A stretch of DNA of 64,000 nucleotides from Diphasiastrum complanatum (GCA_029204225.1 CM055096.1:67432370-67496369), one strand, 5' to 3'; shown: positions 33,751-45,231, counted from the stretch's first letter. The notes: generated by a model not told the origin, from the sequence alone. A program made the numbers and translations.

Positions 33751-36700
33751 GTGTTCCAAGACAAGATCCTGAACATTCACATGATGCACATCTGGTGCTG
33801 CAGGTGCCTTGCTAGCTAGCAACTGCTTCACAGGATTGCCCAAATTCATGGAAACTTGGTCCATATTATCTGCATGCTTTGGAAGATTCGAGACATGGAA
33901 ATCCCTGTTACGTAACAAACTTGGATTGTTTTCAGTTGATAACTCCTCGTGGTTCATTACGGGCGGAATTAACTAGCAGCTGACCTTCACTTTATCCAAT
34001 TCGTCCAGCTGTAAGATTGTTGCAAAATATCCTACGGTTGGCTTGAATATGTGCTCAGGAGCAAACCATTCCTCTCAAACAGATGCTCAAGTCGTGAGTT
34101 TATATAAGAAGGGGAAGGCGGCTGCCAAATGGGATGCTTTCAACCATAGCATGCAATCTTGTGCACTCCTCATCAATGGGTAAACTATTGAGTGGCAGAA
34201 ACAGTAGACCACTTGCACCATCATGTTGTAAAGCTATCTTTACAAGCTTTACTTCCGGCGCCATCGGCGCCAGCTATGTCCCCGGCGCCAGCAGCGCCCC
34301 TGCAACTCCTGGCGCCGCTCCCGGCGCCACTGTGACCAGAATCCAGCCGGCGCCAAGTTCCTATGGCTGAAAATCTTTGATCGGTTCTAGCGGAGTCCAG
34401 AGAGCTCAGATCGATGTGCAATCACCTCACACGATTTAGGCATGATTAAAGGAAGCCTGGGGATCAATAAAATCTAGAGAGAGAAAATAACTTTCTAAAA
34501 AGAGAAAATCTTAAAGAGAGAAAAACGTGCTTTACCAGCTTGGGTAGAGTGCTTGGTATGAGGGGGGGTGCCGAATCACACCAATACTATAGGGGAGTGC
34601 GGGTTGCGACTCAGGGCGAGTTCCAACCAAGTCTCAGCCTCCCTTGCTGGAATGTTGTCATGGCTCTCGCCTTGGCATGCCAGCGCCCCGGAGACTAGGG
34701 TCGGTCACACACTTGAAATGTAACCTTCTCAGATTTATCAATAAAGTGAGATTTTCCTCAAACTGACTCTGATTACCTTCTGGGTTTCAGTGTTCGGTAA
34801 AAGCGCCAGTTGTAAGGCCGCTTTCAAAATTTTTAACTTGGCACATAGCTGAGGGTCGTATCCCGGGATGCCAGCAGTATGCCGTCGGGACCATTCAGTC
34901 CGTGGCGCCAGCGGTATGCTGTCGGGACCATTTGGTCCAGGAACTGGTTGTTTCCATATCTGTCGCGGCTTGTGGTTTAGAGTGTTCCTTGCATGAACGT
35001 GAATGGGTTAAGCTCTTGGGGAACAGGCTCTAACCTGTCGGCTGAGTTGGATGGCTTGCTTGGGTGGATGTTACCTGTTTATGGCTGTCCAGTCTGGCGT
35101 GGCACCAGGTTGGCTTCCAGCGCTCGTGACGAAGCTTTCAGTTGGTTAAGTCTGATGTAAGTCAGACCGCTTGCTTGGAATGGATGTTACTCGTTTGTAA
35201 CGAAGCTTCGAGTTGGTTAAGTTTGATGTATGTCGGGCGGCTTGCTTGAAGGGAAGTCACCCACATCGAGACCCCCGATCTGGCATGGCGCCAGGTTGGA
35301 TCTCAATGTTGGTTTTCGGAACTTCAAGTAGGTTAAGTCTGATCGTTGTTGGCGAGTTGGCTGCTTGTATGTCAAGTGGGTTTGGATGGCAAGAGTTGAA
35401 GGCTGGGAAGCTAAGTCGTGGTTCCCGGCTCCCTTTGGGATGCCTGCGCTACCCATCCATACCCGCTTCATCTTTTGGCCTCTTATTGATGAATCCAAGC
35501 TCTTGAGCAATGCACCATAGAAACAGCTTTTCACCACTTTCAGATCCAAACTGACACTCTTATCACATTACTTGTTACAGCAATTTCTGACCAATGATGA
35601 AAGGACTTTTGCATATTCCCTTGTACCTGTTTGCCATTGAAAAGCTTAAATTTCAACCATTCACCAATTTCTTAAGATAGTCTTTGATCTCAGGGCTCGA
35701 ATAGTTATCATGTGATCTTGAACAAACTGCCAACTTTCAACCACCTAGCCTGAGGATTCTTGCCGTTTAATATTTGTGCCACCAAGGAAGGCACATACAG
35801 CTGTCCAAATTTTATTAATTTGATATTTATCTTTTCAATGATCTCGTTCAAATAAAAGTCTGAATTCGTAACTGTACCCCTGGCTGCAGCATTTGTATTC
35901 TTTTCATTGTCAATACACTGAAATCACACAACTACAAACAAAAACAACAAAAGGGCTGCAAAGAATCTATCAAGTGATATCCAAGAGACAAAAAAAAACA
36001 TGCAATAAGATCTACTTATAACCTATGAATTCTCTTAGAGAAGGACCCACTCCTATATATTATCAGACGCTCTTAGCCTCCACCCCCTGTAGAATAATAA
36101 GTTGCCACTACCCAGCTTCTAAGCATACAATAAATGCCAATCATTACATCAGCTAAAACTTATGGCAACACACAATACTTAAAGCCAAAACCGTATTCTC
36201 CCATCCATTGCCTTAGTTAGCATTGTGGAGAGTTTGCACATTCTGATCTTCCTGCAAATGCGCTATAGTATATTAGTACCTTCCATCTTTGCACAAATAG
36301 TGGCAACATTGATTACATCTTGACCTTCCTGCAGTATTTTGTGAGCCTTTAAATTTTTTTGCGTTGTCAATAATTTCCCACTTTTAAGTGTTTATGTGTG
36401 TCTTGTGCCTCGGGCTCAAATTGCAACTCCATGTTGCACTTTCTTAATGTGTGGCTCATTCTGGTGCTCGCTTCGAGCTCATGACACTGCTCTCATGACT
36501 TTCTCAATTTCAAGATAACTTCCCATTTCTTGATTTAAAAATATGTTAGCTGGTCGATCTTCATCCTCAGCATAGTTAAGCTCTGTGTACATTGTGTCAT
36601 CAACCTGCATCTCTGAATCTTTATCAGATACTGGCTCCTCACTCTGTTCTTCTTCCTCTTCATAGTCAGGCATGTCCTCTTCAGGTATTACAAAACCACC

Positions 36701-39470
36701 ACCCTGAATATCCCTCCATGATCTTGCAGCACTACCAAGCCTCTCTCTTGCATTTGCTGAAGCTCTATCATTTGAAAGGTTCTTGATCTCTGTGACATGG
36801 CCTTGGAATTTGACATCATTAACAACCATCGTTGAACATTTTGAGATAACCGATGAAGATATTCGTGTTGGATCATTTCTGTGACTATTAAGAAAAGGGC
36901 CCTCCTTCACCATATAAGGTTCTTCAAATTGTCAAATAAAAAGTGTAATTTCCTGTTCTGCAAGACCCATAATCATAATAAAAATCAACCTTCAAAGGTA
37001 AGCTCAATGGCATAGCGTTTCCAAGCTCTTTAGCAACTAAATTCAATTTTAGCAGGTGTACAGAAATTTTAGTAAGCCTTAATCAAAATGCAACCAAACA
37101 GCAAGTTATCATCACAGCTTCAATTCAAAGAATTCATCGACGGTTCTCCTGGTTCTACATAGTCCAGTCAATAATATATACATAAGTATACTTGCAGCAT
37201 GATGTAGTTCCCCGAACTTGAGGTAGGAACCCAAAAGTTACTCAGTTCCTCGCCGAGCATGTTCATTGTACATTTGAAAATGGTCCAACCGTTGTCTAAT
37301 TCATCTGCTCTATGTTCAAATGCCCATCAAACCATTCACTAGGACCTCCTTCATTGGTATATTCACAGAGCTCGTGCATTGCAAGTACGTGAAACCAAAT
37401 CTATGTAAAATATCACATAAAGAAACCAACTCAAGTCAGAAAGAAATGTTGGTGTAAGTTCAATTTCATTCTAATACTTGGTAGCTGGAAGCACAGTCTC
37501 AACACAATAGTAATCATCTCCATACTCAGATTATCAGCTTGGCATCCTCATCCCTACAACAAGGTACTTCTTTGTGAGATTGGAACTTATCAAAATTCAC
37601 AGATTCAGTTTGAGTGGTTACAGATGACGACAACAGGTAACCCTAGAACACAATATAGACACAATAAAAAAAGTAAAGAATCCATATCACATTAACAACA
37701 TAAAAGAGACAGAATCTTAGCATTTCCTTAGTGTTTTCTATGCATGTTCAGAATGGAGAGGTAATTGTGGTTTGTGATATAACTCGCATGGCATCTTACA
37801 TATCTTGTACCCAGCAGAACAAGTGCACCTTATACATCAAACTGGATTGACAGGTAAGGAAACTATGATATTGACAGGTAACTGACCATATGCTCATCCA
37901 CTAAATTGGCCTCGACAGTAGATATATGTTGCATCTTGAGATCCATGCGAATAGCCCTCATTGGATCCCACAAGATAGTATACAAGCCTAATAACTCCTC
38001 ATCATAGCACATTCCAAGAAGTCTCAGTAGATGATTCGTTGTCTTTTGCAGAACTGGAAGTGGCCATATCAGAGAAGGCAGCCTCTCTGCGTCCTTGTCC
38101 ATGTCAAAAAGACATACCGCAAAGCTATTTTACCAGAAATTTACAAACAAAAACACACAAAACACAATCAGGGAGCAAAAGAAAAATATTTGGTGTCTTT
38201 TGTCCAAAATGATCAATATGTGAACCTAGCATGCTAACAATGAAACAAATTTAATCAGCTCTTGACCTGTAATACCAGATGCAATAGCAAGACTTCTGAA
38301 CTGTTATTTTGCTTTCCCCTTCTTCACACCAAGGTTTTTACTAGTCTGTTTCTTTTCTTTTCTCGGTGTAAGGGCTAAAATCTGTGCAAATCACCTTTTT
38401 GTTCCCTTTCCTGCCGTTTCTGATTCTGCAAGCATGCTTTTTATTAGAGTTCACATCCATTGCCACAACCCTTAGTCCACCATAACTGCCAGCAATTATC
38501 TGCAACCTTCAAATTTTGCAAGCGCATCTTGCAAGCTTGAAAGAAAGCCAAAAAGTGATTTCATGGGTAAAAAAGCCCTAAAAATACCCTGGATTAACAA
38601 AATAATATGTAGAGTGGATTTAGGACAGCCTAACTTCACATACGCGTCAAACTTAAGATTTTCAACATCATAGTGTACGATAAAATTATAAATAATGATT
38701 CACAGAAAACACCCTACCATCAATATTTAAATTGGTAACAAGTTTCCAAATGTGTTTGCAAGTTTGGAGTTTGATGCAAAAGTGTTTGACAATAATGTTC
38801 ACAATAGGATACAAAAGGAGTCTGTAGAGACACATTTTTCAGATTAGGGTGTCAGAAGTTGCAAAACCCCAAGGTCACATATCTGGACAATTGCCAAGGA
38901 TGAGCTCGGCCAAGTTCCAATCCTTTTCATCAGCAAGAACATCTGAGGCTTCGAAGTCGGCAATTCCGTCTGGAGTTCGATCCCTTTGCCTTGGCTCTGT
39001 AGCTTCCTCTGCACTCTCGTGCCTCTTTTCATCTGAATTACGCCTTTTTCTTCTTTTTCTTTGTTTCCACATTTGATTCCATCTGGGATTCCTGTAAAAG
39101 GTGCTTTAGTTTACATCCAGTCCGAGGCTGGTTTGCACTTCCCACGGCTGCCTCTGGCGTAATAGTGTGGCTCGAACGAAGCAGGCGGCGTGCTTTTGCT
39201 TGCTCCTCCCTAATATAATCCAAACAAATCACTAAATTCAACCACAATTGCAAAATCTCATAACTAGTGCCCCTATTAGTCTCACTAATGGGAAACAAAT
39301 CAACACAGGAGGTGAGATGAAAGAGGGAAAATCAAAGCCCTCAATTGCACAGGAAGGGCAAGAGAAGGCAATGGCAGCAGTCAAACCTATCACGCTCGGA
39401 CATCATGGGCTGTAGCCTGGCAGGCCTAATGTTTGGCTGGTTCGCAGCAATGATTCTGCGTCCCCTTCGT
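33673..39470 (-). pseudogene. SAC3B: SAC3B-like gene relic, reverse copy
   Basis: Second relic of the SAC3/GANP family (TREX-2 mRNA-export scaffold), read downward. Segments in order: ARLQPMMSERDR with GT donor (about 39,395); EEQAKARRLLRSSH (about 39,200) after an AG; EKDWNLAELILGNCPDM with GT (about 38,880); QEREQKGDLHRF (about 38,390). Then comes the SAC3 core PLPVLQKTTNHLLRLL, LLGLYTILWDPMRAIRMDL, KMQHI (37,890-38,060), which the forward copy lacks. Next are a VEPGEPSMN remnant (about 37,160), RTGNYT joined directly to EPYMVKEGPFLN (about 36,930), the acidic exon SAARSWRDIQGGGFVIPEED (36,480-36,913) and C-terminal segments. After a GC-rich insertion (34,215-35,455) follow FLPLNSLPIDEECTRLHAMV, ESIPFGSRLPLLI (34,100-34,210) and DVHHVNVQDLVLEHLVP (about 33,760). 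The exons that encode LHSGNQGIP and RLATKITYLQT in the other copy are deleted here. Stops and shifts make it non-functional. Confidence 0.82.
34215..35455. mobile_element. GC-rich insertion inside the SAC3B-like relic
   Basis: About 1.24 kb with far higher GC than anything around it interrupts the reverse SAC3B-like relic. Its left side follows GTAGACCACT and its right side precedes CGCTTCATCTTTTGGCC, while the forward copy has these two sites only about 15 bases apart (near 16,055). The first 100 bases hold six GGCGCC palindromes. A tandem pair of about 38 bases (CCAGCAGTATGCCGTCGGGA / CCAGCGGTATGCTGTCGGGA) lies at 34,869-34,942. A looser repeat built on GTTGGTTAAGT and GGCTTGCTTG recurs at about 35,030-35,360. 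AATAAA occurs at about 34,740. I recognise no protein. It may be a solo LTR or non-autonomous element of a GC-rich retrotransposon family; clear TG...CA ends and a target duplication were not found. Confidence 0.5.
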
Positions 39471-40825
39471 GCAAAGGAGACCAAACACTAGATTGGATCG
39501 AATTTTGCCGCATTTCAGGTGCCACCAGCCACAGAAGTAGCAAAAGTGGTAGAAGAGCAGAAGAAGAACCCCGTCCAAAAACTGGGAGGCCCAGGACCTG
39601 ATCGTCCGAAATTGGTGAACTCAACCGGGCTTCCTCTACCAGCATTTACAGCAGGCGCCATGCCGATCGCTGCTCCATTTATTACTTATCCTTCACCGTC
39701 AACGCGCCCCTCGCAGCTTCATCAGCAAAGCAGCAGCAGCAGCGGCAGCGCAAGCAAAAGAAGAAGAGTATGTTGTTTTTTAATGCAAAGCTTGTAAATT
39801 GAACTTGGGTGGGTTGGGTCTTTCATAAATTGATACCAAAATCTATGAGCAAGAAAGCTCGAGCTCAAGCTGAACTATGATGGTGCTTTTTCGTTTTGTA
39901 GGGATGGTGCTTTTTGGTGAGCTTGGACCACACTTGGAGGAACTTGGCGAGGTTGGAGGTTGGTGAGTTTGAATCATTTTTTTTGTATTGTGTGATTGTG
40001 TGTGTGTGTGTGTGTGTGTGTTTTGATGGATTATGAACATTTTTGTAATGTTCTATATGAGGATTCAATAACACGCATATGGAAGAGTCTTCATAATGAG
40101 GAGAAAAACTTATATTTCAAGAAATAAAGAGATGTTGAATATATCAAGAACCTACATGAGTTTTCTTTATTTAACAAAAGCAAAGAGATTACAAACAGCC
40201 AAAACATGCTTGCTCACCTCCTACTACATGAGGCACTGAAACTTAGCTCCTAATTAACATGGGAATGCAATTATGATCTGATTTTCATTGTTTGTTCATA
40301 ATCTAAAGTTAGGGAGTTTAGAATTGTGGAGAATTCACAATTGTTTAGAACACATCAAAAACATCCACAATAGAAATTGCAAACAGAAAAAAATCTTCAT
40401 ATTGTGAATATTCAAATGCTTCCATTATATTAACGGAAGAAATGATGTTTGATGGATGAACAAATTACTTCCAAAAAATATAACTACCAATAAACTGAAG
40501 AATCCCAAAGGACATGAGAAAGAGTGCAGTAGACCAAACGTTCCCAACCAAACTTGGATCCTAGACCTAGCCCTCGGGCAACGAGGAGATAGGCAAGACC
40601 GATCAATAGAAGCACTTCCCACCACTCCGACAACATAACGATCGTGAGACTCTCAATGATTCACATAGACACTGGTGGGTGTATATATAGAGTGTAGAAT
40701 CCACCCTACCTGTCCATGCATGGAAGCCATATATCAAATCATGCCAACCTCCCATGCATTTGGTACTCTAGGTTGCAAAACTACCTCTACTCTATTGGTT
40801 TTGTGATAAGCTCTTATGAACCTTC
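39471..40825. other. 5' flank of SAC3B-like relic and spacer
   Basis: The first part (39,471-39,790) may hold the decayed first exon and upstream region of the reverse SAC3B-like relic (GC-richer, with CAGCAG and GCAGC runs), but no conserved protein is evident. The rest is AT-rich. A TATA-like CTATATATAC on the minus strand at about 40,687-40,697 could belong to an unidentified LTR. No other feature was recognised. Confidence 0.4.
39997..40021. repeat. (GT)n microsatellite, about 12 units
   Basis: A run of about 25 bases of alternating T and G, with a few GT-rich imperfect units before it. Confidence 0.95.
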
Positions 40826-41099
40826 ACTTAGAATTTGCTTTGCACAGGAACACAGATCATGCTACTCAGTAACACAGACAGAATACACTCTCCACTGCAA
40901 GCTCACGTAGCAACTGTATTTCTCAAAATGAAATTACACTGTACATATAGTTGTTCACTCAGGCAACCCATGAATGACCCAGGTTGCCGTTGGCGGGATG
41001 CATGTCCCGTCGACTTGCCTCGTGGCGAGGCCAACTGATCCTTATCCACTGATAGGACCCACAGTACAGTAGCACAATGATTCTACTTTAATTCTAACT
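40826..41099 (-). repeat. 3' LTR of the Copia element
   Basis: 274 bases, about 95% identical by eye to 44,958-45,231. It is preceded on the element strand by the purine-rich AAGGGAGAG at 41,100-41,108, the polypurine tract that primes plus-strand synthesis. The inner boundary next to the tract supports an LTR start of AGTTAGAATTAAAG. It contains GTATATGTACAGTG-like sequence but no clear TATA box. Confidence 0.85.
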
Positions 41100-41153
41100 C
41101 TCTCCCTTAAAGTAGAGTCTACTTTTTATATAGTCATATACATAGCTTTAAAG

Positions 41154-41296
41154 TCAACAAACTTTAAGTACAGAAAGCTTTGATCTAAACTTATCAAACT
41201 TTTCTCCAACAAGTGGCTTAGTGAGAATATCAGCTAGTTGTTCATCTGTGCTACAATGAACAACATGAATTTCATGACTCAACAATCTCTCACGTA
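41154..41296 (-). pseudogene. C-terminal end of Copia RNase H
   Basis: On the minus strand, YHFLRERLLSHEIHVVHC then STDEQLADILTKPLVGEKF and a stop at 41,154. This is the last 45 or so residues of Copia RNase H, which end most Copia polyproteins (the LADI.TKPL motif). Everything from the RT start up to this point is missing, and the frame differs from that of the integrase tail just upstream. It lies just before the polypurine tract, as expected. Confidence 0.85.
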
Positions 41297-41665
41297 GAAA
41301 GTGATACATTTGTCCCTACCTCTCCAACCTATCTCTTGAGGTTGAGTAGTAGTATCTTGAGATGTATCCTCTTTTTCATCACTTGGAAGGTCAATGGATG
41401 GATCATCATCAGGTGGTATCCTCACTATACCATCTTTCCCATTGGATGTCTCTATCTTCTCAGCATTCTCGTCTTCATACATCTTGGATTCATCAAAGAT
41501 AACATCACGGCTTATTTGGACTTTGTTTTCCACTGGATCAAAACATCTATAGCCCTTCACACGATCATCATATCCTAGGAATATACACTTGATAGCTTTT
41601 ACATCAAGTTTACGTCTCTCTTCCTTAGGAACGTGTACAAAGGCCTTACATCCAAAGATTCGCAA
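41297..41665 (-). pseudogene. Copia integrase tail and linker
   Basis: On the minus strand, MRIFGCKAFVHVPKEERRKL, IFLGYDDRVKGYRCFDPVE, VQISRDVIFDESKMYEDENA and an acidic linker to TTTQPQEIGWRGRDK. This is the normal region between integrase and RT. It is joined at about 41,300 to the end of RNase H, marking the internal deletion. The upstream link to the integrase core (41,666-41,740) contains another frame break. Confidence 0.88.
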
Positions 41666-41740
41666 GTGGTTCTCCTTTGGCTTCTTCTTCGTGAATGCTT
41701 CCTCAGGTGTTATCTTTGGTATGGCAATGGTAGGACTTCT

Positions 41741-42229
41741 TTAAAGATAGACTGTCGTGCTGCATGCTTCTGACCAAAAATCTTTTGGTAGTTTAATCTC
41801 AACTAGCATAGATCTGGCACTTTCCACAATCGTCCGATTCTTGTGCTCAGCTACACCATTGAGAGCAGGAGTATGAGCTTGCGTAAATTGTCTTGTAATC
41901 CCACATTGATCACAAAGATCATTGAAGTCATTAGACTTGTACTCACCTCCACTATTTGATCTTAGGACTTTGATCTTCCTACCTGTCTGATTTTTGACCA
42001 ATGCTTTGAAGCTTTTGAAGTTGTCAAATGCATCTGATTTCTTCTTCAAGAAGTGGATCCACGTCTTACATGACATATCATCAATAAAGGTCATGAAATA
42101 GAAGGCTTTACCTAAGGACATGGTCCTCATAGGCCCACATAAATCTATGTGGATTAAATCCAGGATGTTCTTTGCTCTTGCAACATCCCCTCTATTGAAC
42201 TTCCTCTCATTGCTGCTTCCCATATACAC
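41741..42229 (-). pseudogene. Copia integrase core
   Basis: The integrase core reads LDLIHIDLCGPMRTMSLGKA, MTFIDDMSCKTWIHFLKKKS, KVLRSNSGGEYKSNDFNDLC, NGVAEHKNRTIVESARSMLV and DFWSEACSTTVYL. The first Asp (HIDLCGP) and the Glu (AEHKN) are present. The second catalytic Asp of RSDNGGEY is Asn (RSNSGGEY, codon at 41,954-41,956), so strand transfer should be lost. It overlaps the preceding frame by about 20 bases because of a frameshift. Confidence 0.92.
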
Positions 42230-43316
42230 AAGATTCGCACATCGATTTCAAGTGATCTTCTATGGTAGGCAATCCTGTTACCATCTCTAATTTTCTCATC
42301 AAACTGAGGCTTCCCAAGTTCAAGTGACCAAGCCTCTTATGCCACAACTCAGTTTGCGATGAAATGGATGATACAAGTCCATGTTGCCCCTTGATTGTAG
42401 CATTCAACCTGTACAATTTTGTATTGGGCTCTCTTACTCCATCAACAATAACTTTGAGCTTTTGATTCACATCCTTCACAAAGCAACGATCATGGGCGAA
42501 TTTTACTTTCAACTTTTGATCAGTAATGACTCCAACAGGAAGTAGATTTTTCTTCAAACTTGGTACGTAAAGTACCTCCCTAATCATCATGCTTTTGCCA
42601 TTAGGTAGTTGGATTGAAACGGTGCCTATCCCCTTGATCTTGCACACCTCGCCATTTGCTTGTGAAATGGACGTTCCATTATCCAACACTTTCATGCTAC
42701 TGAACCAATTCTTGTTACTTGTCATGTGTCTTGTGGCTCCCGAGTCAATATACCACGCTTGATCATCTTGATTAGATGACAATGCAGATATGAATATGCT
42801 AGAGTCTTCAATCTCACCCTCATCGACAAGGTTACCTGCTTGTTTTGGTTTTCCCTTGCCTTGTTCCGCCATGAATTTGCGACATTCACTCTTCCAATGG
42901 CCCTTTTTACCACAATGGAAGCACTTGCCTTTCTTCTTGGTCTTACTGGAAGATCCCTCATCCTCCTGAGACTTGACAAATTGTTGCTTAGACTTCTTCT
43001 TGCCCTTTCCCTTGCCTTGTTTTTGGCGTGTCGCAAGTGCCTGATTGTCAGTATTTTGACGTCTAGCTTTCACCATTTCTCGTCGTTGCTCTTCCTGCAT
43101 CAAGATTCCTGTGAGCTCGTCAAAGGTTGGCAATCTTTCTCTTGACGCTATTCCACTCACAAACATCTGATAGGGTTCTGCAATGCCACACAATGCATTG
43201 TGCACCAGCTCCACATCACGTATGCGCTCACCAATAGAATGCAGTTCATCCCTCATTGTCTTGATTCTGGTCATGTACGTCTGTCTGAATGTGCTCTCCT
43301 TGTTCCATTCGGGCAC
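42207..43316 (-). pseudogene. Copia gag end, protease, GAG-pre-integrase
   Basis: A long frame (369 codons) with the gag C-terminal half (MRDELHSIGERIRDVELVHN, TFDELTGILMQEEQRR), a Lys-rich linker, the zinc knuckle CFHCGKKGHWKSEC, the protease active site AWYIDSGATRHMTSNKNWF, VLYVPSLKKNLLPVGVITD, and LWHKRLGHLNLGSLSLMRKL of the GAG-pre-integrase domain. The protease keeps DSGA. The frame begins after a break at about 43,316-43,330 and ends in a frameshift before integrase. The natural start is the gag ATG at 43,656. Confidence 0.93.
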
Positions 43317-43656
43317 TATTCAGCTTTGACTTCAGAAACATGATTCTTGACGGATTTGACGTCTCGAACTGCTCCTTTAGCACATCTTATGCCTGTCTGG
43401 GTGTAACAGCATCACAAATGTGAGTAATGATGTGATCCTTCATTGACAAGCTAATGAAGGTCAAAGCTTTCCTCATCTTTTTGTCGAACACTTTGATATC
43501 CGTTTCATTTGGCGGCCTTCTCTCATCACCTGTGACGACTTCCCACACGTTTTTCTCCATCAGTATGTTTTTCATTTTGAATTTCCACACTGCATAGTTG
43601 GAAATTCCGTCCAATTTTCTACTTTCACTCAAAATGGACTCTCCCATGTTTGCCAT
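43317..43656 (-). pseudogene. Copia gag N-terminal part
   Basis: Gag starts at the ATG at 43,656: MANMGESILSESRKLDGISN, YAVWKFKMKNILMEKNVWEV, KALTFISLSMKDHIITHICD. It reads 89 codons to a TAA at 43,387 where Trp is expected (the A-W-D-V-L-K motif), then DVLKEQFETSNPSRIMFLK before the frame changes into the next segment. TGG to TAA needs two G-to-A changes, in line with deamination of methylated cytosines on the other strand. Confidence 0.88.
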
Positions 43657-44945
43657 CGCAAAACTACTTGAAACTTCTGCCGTAGGCTAAAAACAGTATG
43701 TCGAAGCCAACAGTGATGTCATAAGTTGAAGATAATGACCTACACTTTTTCCCTTACCAGGCCACTCACCGCTTTTCCACCAATTTGAAAGCCAAATCGG
43801 CGTCACCTTCCAAAATGCACTTAGTCGTCAACTCCCAACTTCGTGTCCAGTGAAATGGTGAAATCACTTCTGGCACACTCCGAACACTTTCTCCACTATA
43901 GTCACTCTATTTTGTTGTACCGTACTTGCAGGTACAGTCCGGGTGCCCTTCATTTGGAGGTTATAGCCTTTCGTTTGGGTCAAAACGGGCAAAGGACCCA
44001 GAAATAGGGATTTTTCTTGTTTTTTAACTGTTTCTTCCTTTTGAAGAAATCATGTCCTTCAATTCGAATTTAACCAGTCAAGCCCCTTCACTAGATTTCA
44101 GAGTGAAGATTTTTAATGCAATTGAAGGCCATTTTGCCTTTCTGGCCATTTCATATTAAATCCACTGGTTTTCCATGATCAAACGATCCACATCTCTCTT
44201 GATCCGTGAAATCCCTACCATTGATTTTATGCGGAGAAGATCTAATGGCTATGAACCATTTTGAGCATCGAGGTTCGCACTTGTAAACACGAAATCCCTT
44301 CGGAGCGCTACATTATCCGTCGCGTTGGGCGCGCACGAGCTACCCGCTCTCTCACGGCTTCCTCCTATCTTCTCTTCTTACCAGCTATGGCAGCCAACAG
44401 AGAATTAATCCTGCACCCTCACACTTCCACGGCCAGTCGCGGACTTCTCAAGTTTGATTCGCACTGCTAGGACGCCCTCCTCTGGATTTTCACAGCTTCT
44501 AAAAAGGTTCATAATGGAGAGAAAACGGCTTTCTTGAGCTTTCAAACCCTAGGCCAGAGTTTTTCTCAAAAAATTACACTTGGCTTCCTATTCACAGTTT
44601 TCTAACAGGCTTATCCTATTCCTCTGAGGTCACCCTATTGTTGGAAAGCTGATGCTTCAATCCGTTCGTCAAACGGTATCCGATTGAATGCACACTGACT
44701 GCAAACACCAAATAGCTTGCTTCGAAATTTCAAAATCCGTTTGCTGAGGTTCTGATTCAGCCGACAACCCTTGTCTCTGAATCCTCACATAGTCTCAAGC
44801 TCACCAAGCTTCTGTGTGCCAAACTCTCTGCACCAGTGCTTCTCTTTTTTCGTCTTCAACCCGCCGTAAACCCCAAACTCTCAGAAGACATTTCTCCCGA
44901 AGCTCTCTTCAACGACGATGCTGTACTGTGTACACTCCCTGTACA
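43657..44945 (-). other. Copia untranslated leader, 1.3 kb
   Basis: A long leader between primer site and gag. Parts recur in the leader-like pieces at 25,491-25,990 and 47,280-48,362: AGCTATGGCAG, CACGGC..GTC, CTGCTAGG(A/G)CGCCCTC and GAGGTC(A/G)CCCTA. These identify the family. Several short open frames exist; none is recognisable. Confidence 0.75.
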
Positions 44946-44957
44946 GCTCTGATACCA
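44946..44957 (-). other. Copia primer-binding site (initiator Met)
   Basis: TGGTATCAGAGC on the minus strand, directly adjoining the 5' LTR when the LTR is taken to end at 44,958. Confidence 0.92.
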
Positions 44958-45231
44958 GCTTAGAATTTGCTTTGCACAGGAACACAGATCATGCTACACA
45001 GTAACACAGACAAAAAACACTCTCCACTGCAAGCTCACATAGCAACTGTATTTCTCAAAATGAAATTACACTGTACATATAGTTGTTCACTCAGGCAACC
45101 CATGCATGACCTAGGTTGTCGTTGGCGGGATGCGTGTCCCGTCGACTTGCCTCCTGGCAAGGCCAACTGATCCTTATCCACTGATAGGACCCACAGTACA
45201 GTAGCACGGTGATTCTACTTTAATTCTAACT
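44958..45231 (-). repeat. 5' LTR of the Copia element
   Basis: 274 bases matching 40,826-41,099 over the full length. The inner end, next to the primer site, is TTCTAAGC on the element strand. The outer start is AGTTAGAATTAAAG, and CCTTC follows outside at 45,232-45,236, matching the bases outside the other LTR. Confidence 0.88.

Larger units (their letters stand above)
40826..45231 (-). mobile_element. Copia element with two LTRs, RT deleted
   Basis: A 4.4-kb minus-strand Copia retrotransposon with LTRs at both ends, a primer site, leader, gag, protease, integrase, RNase H tail and polypurine tract in the normal order. It lacks RT and most of RNase H. The two LTRs are each 274 bases and differ at about 13 positions by eye, mostly transitions, so insertion is old but not ancient. 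A 5-base target duplication, CCTTC, flanks it (40,821-40,825 and 45,232-45,236). With these limits the LTRs begin AGTTAGAATT and end AATTCTAAG(T/C) on the element strand, not TG...CA. Coding frames are broken several times. The element could move only with help from a related intact copy. Confidence 0.88.

Noticed and set aside
34134-34370. Ala/Pro-rich protein from the GGCGCC cluster
   Set aside because: The composition follows from the GC-rich repeat, the frame crosses the insertion boundary, and no domain is visible.
34215-35455. Bacterial contamination or organelle DNA
   Set aside because: It is flanked on both sides by the same SAC3B-like relic and contains no bacterial or plastid gene that I recognise.
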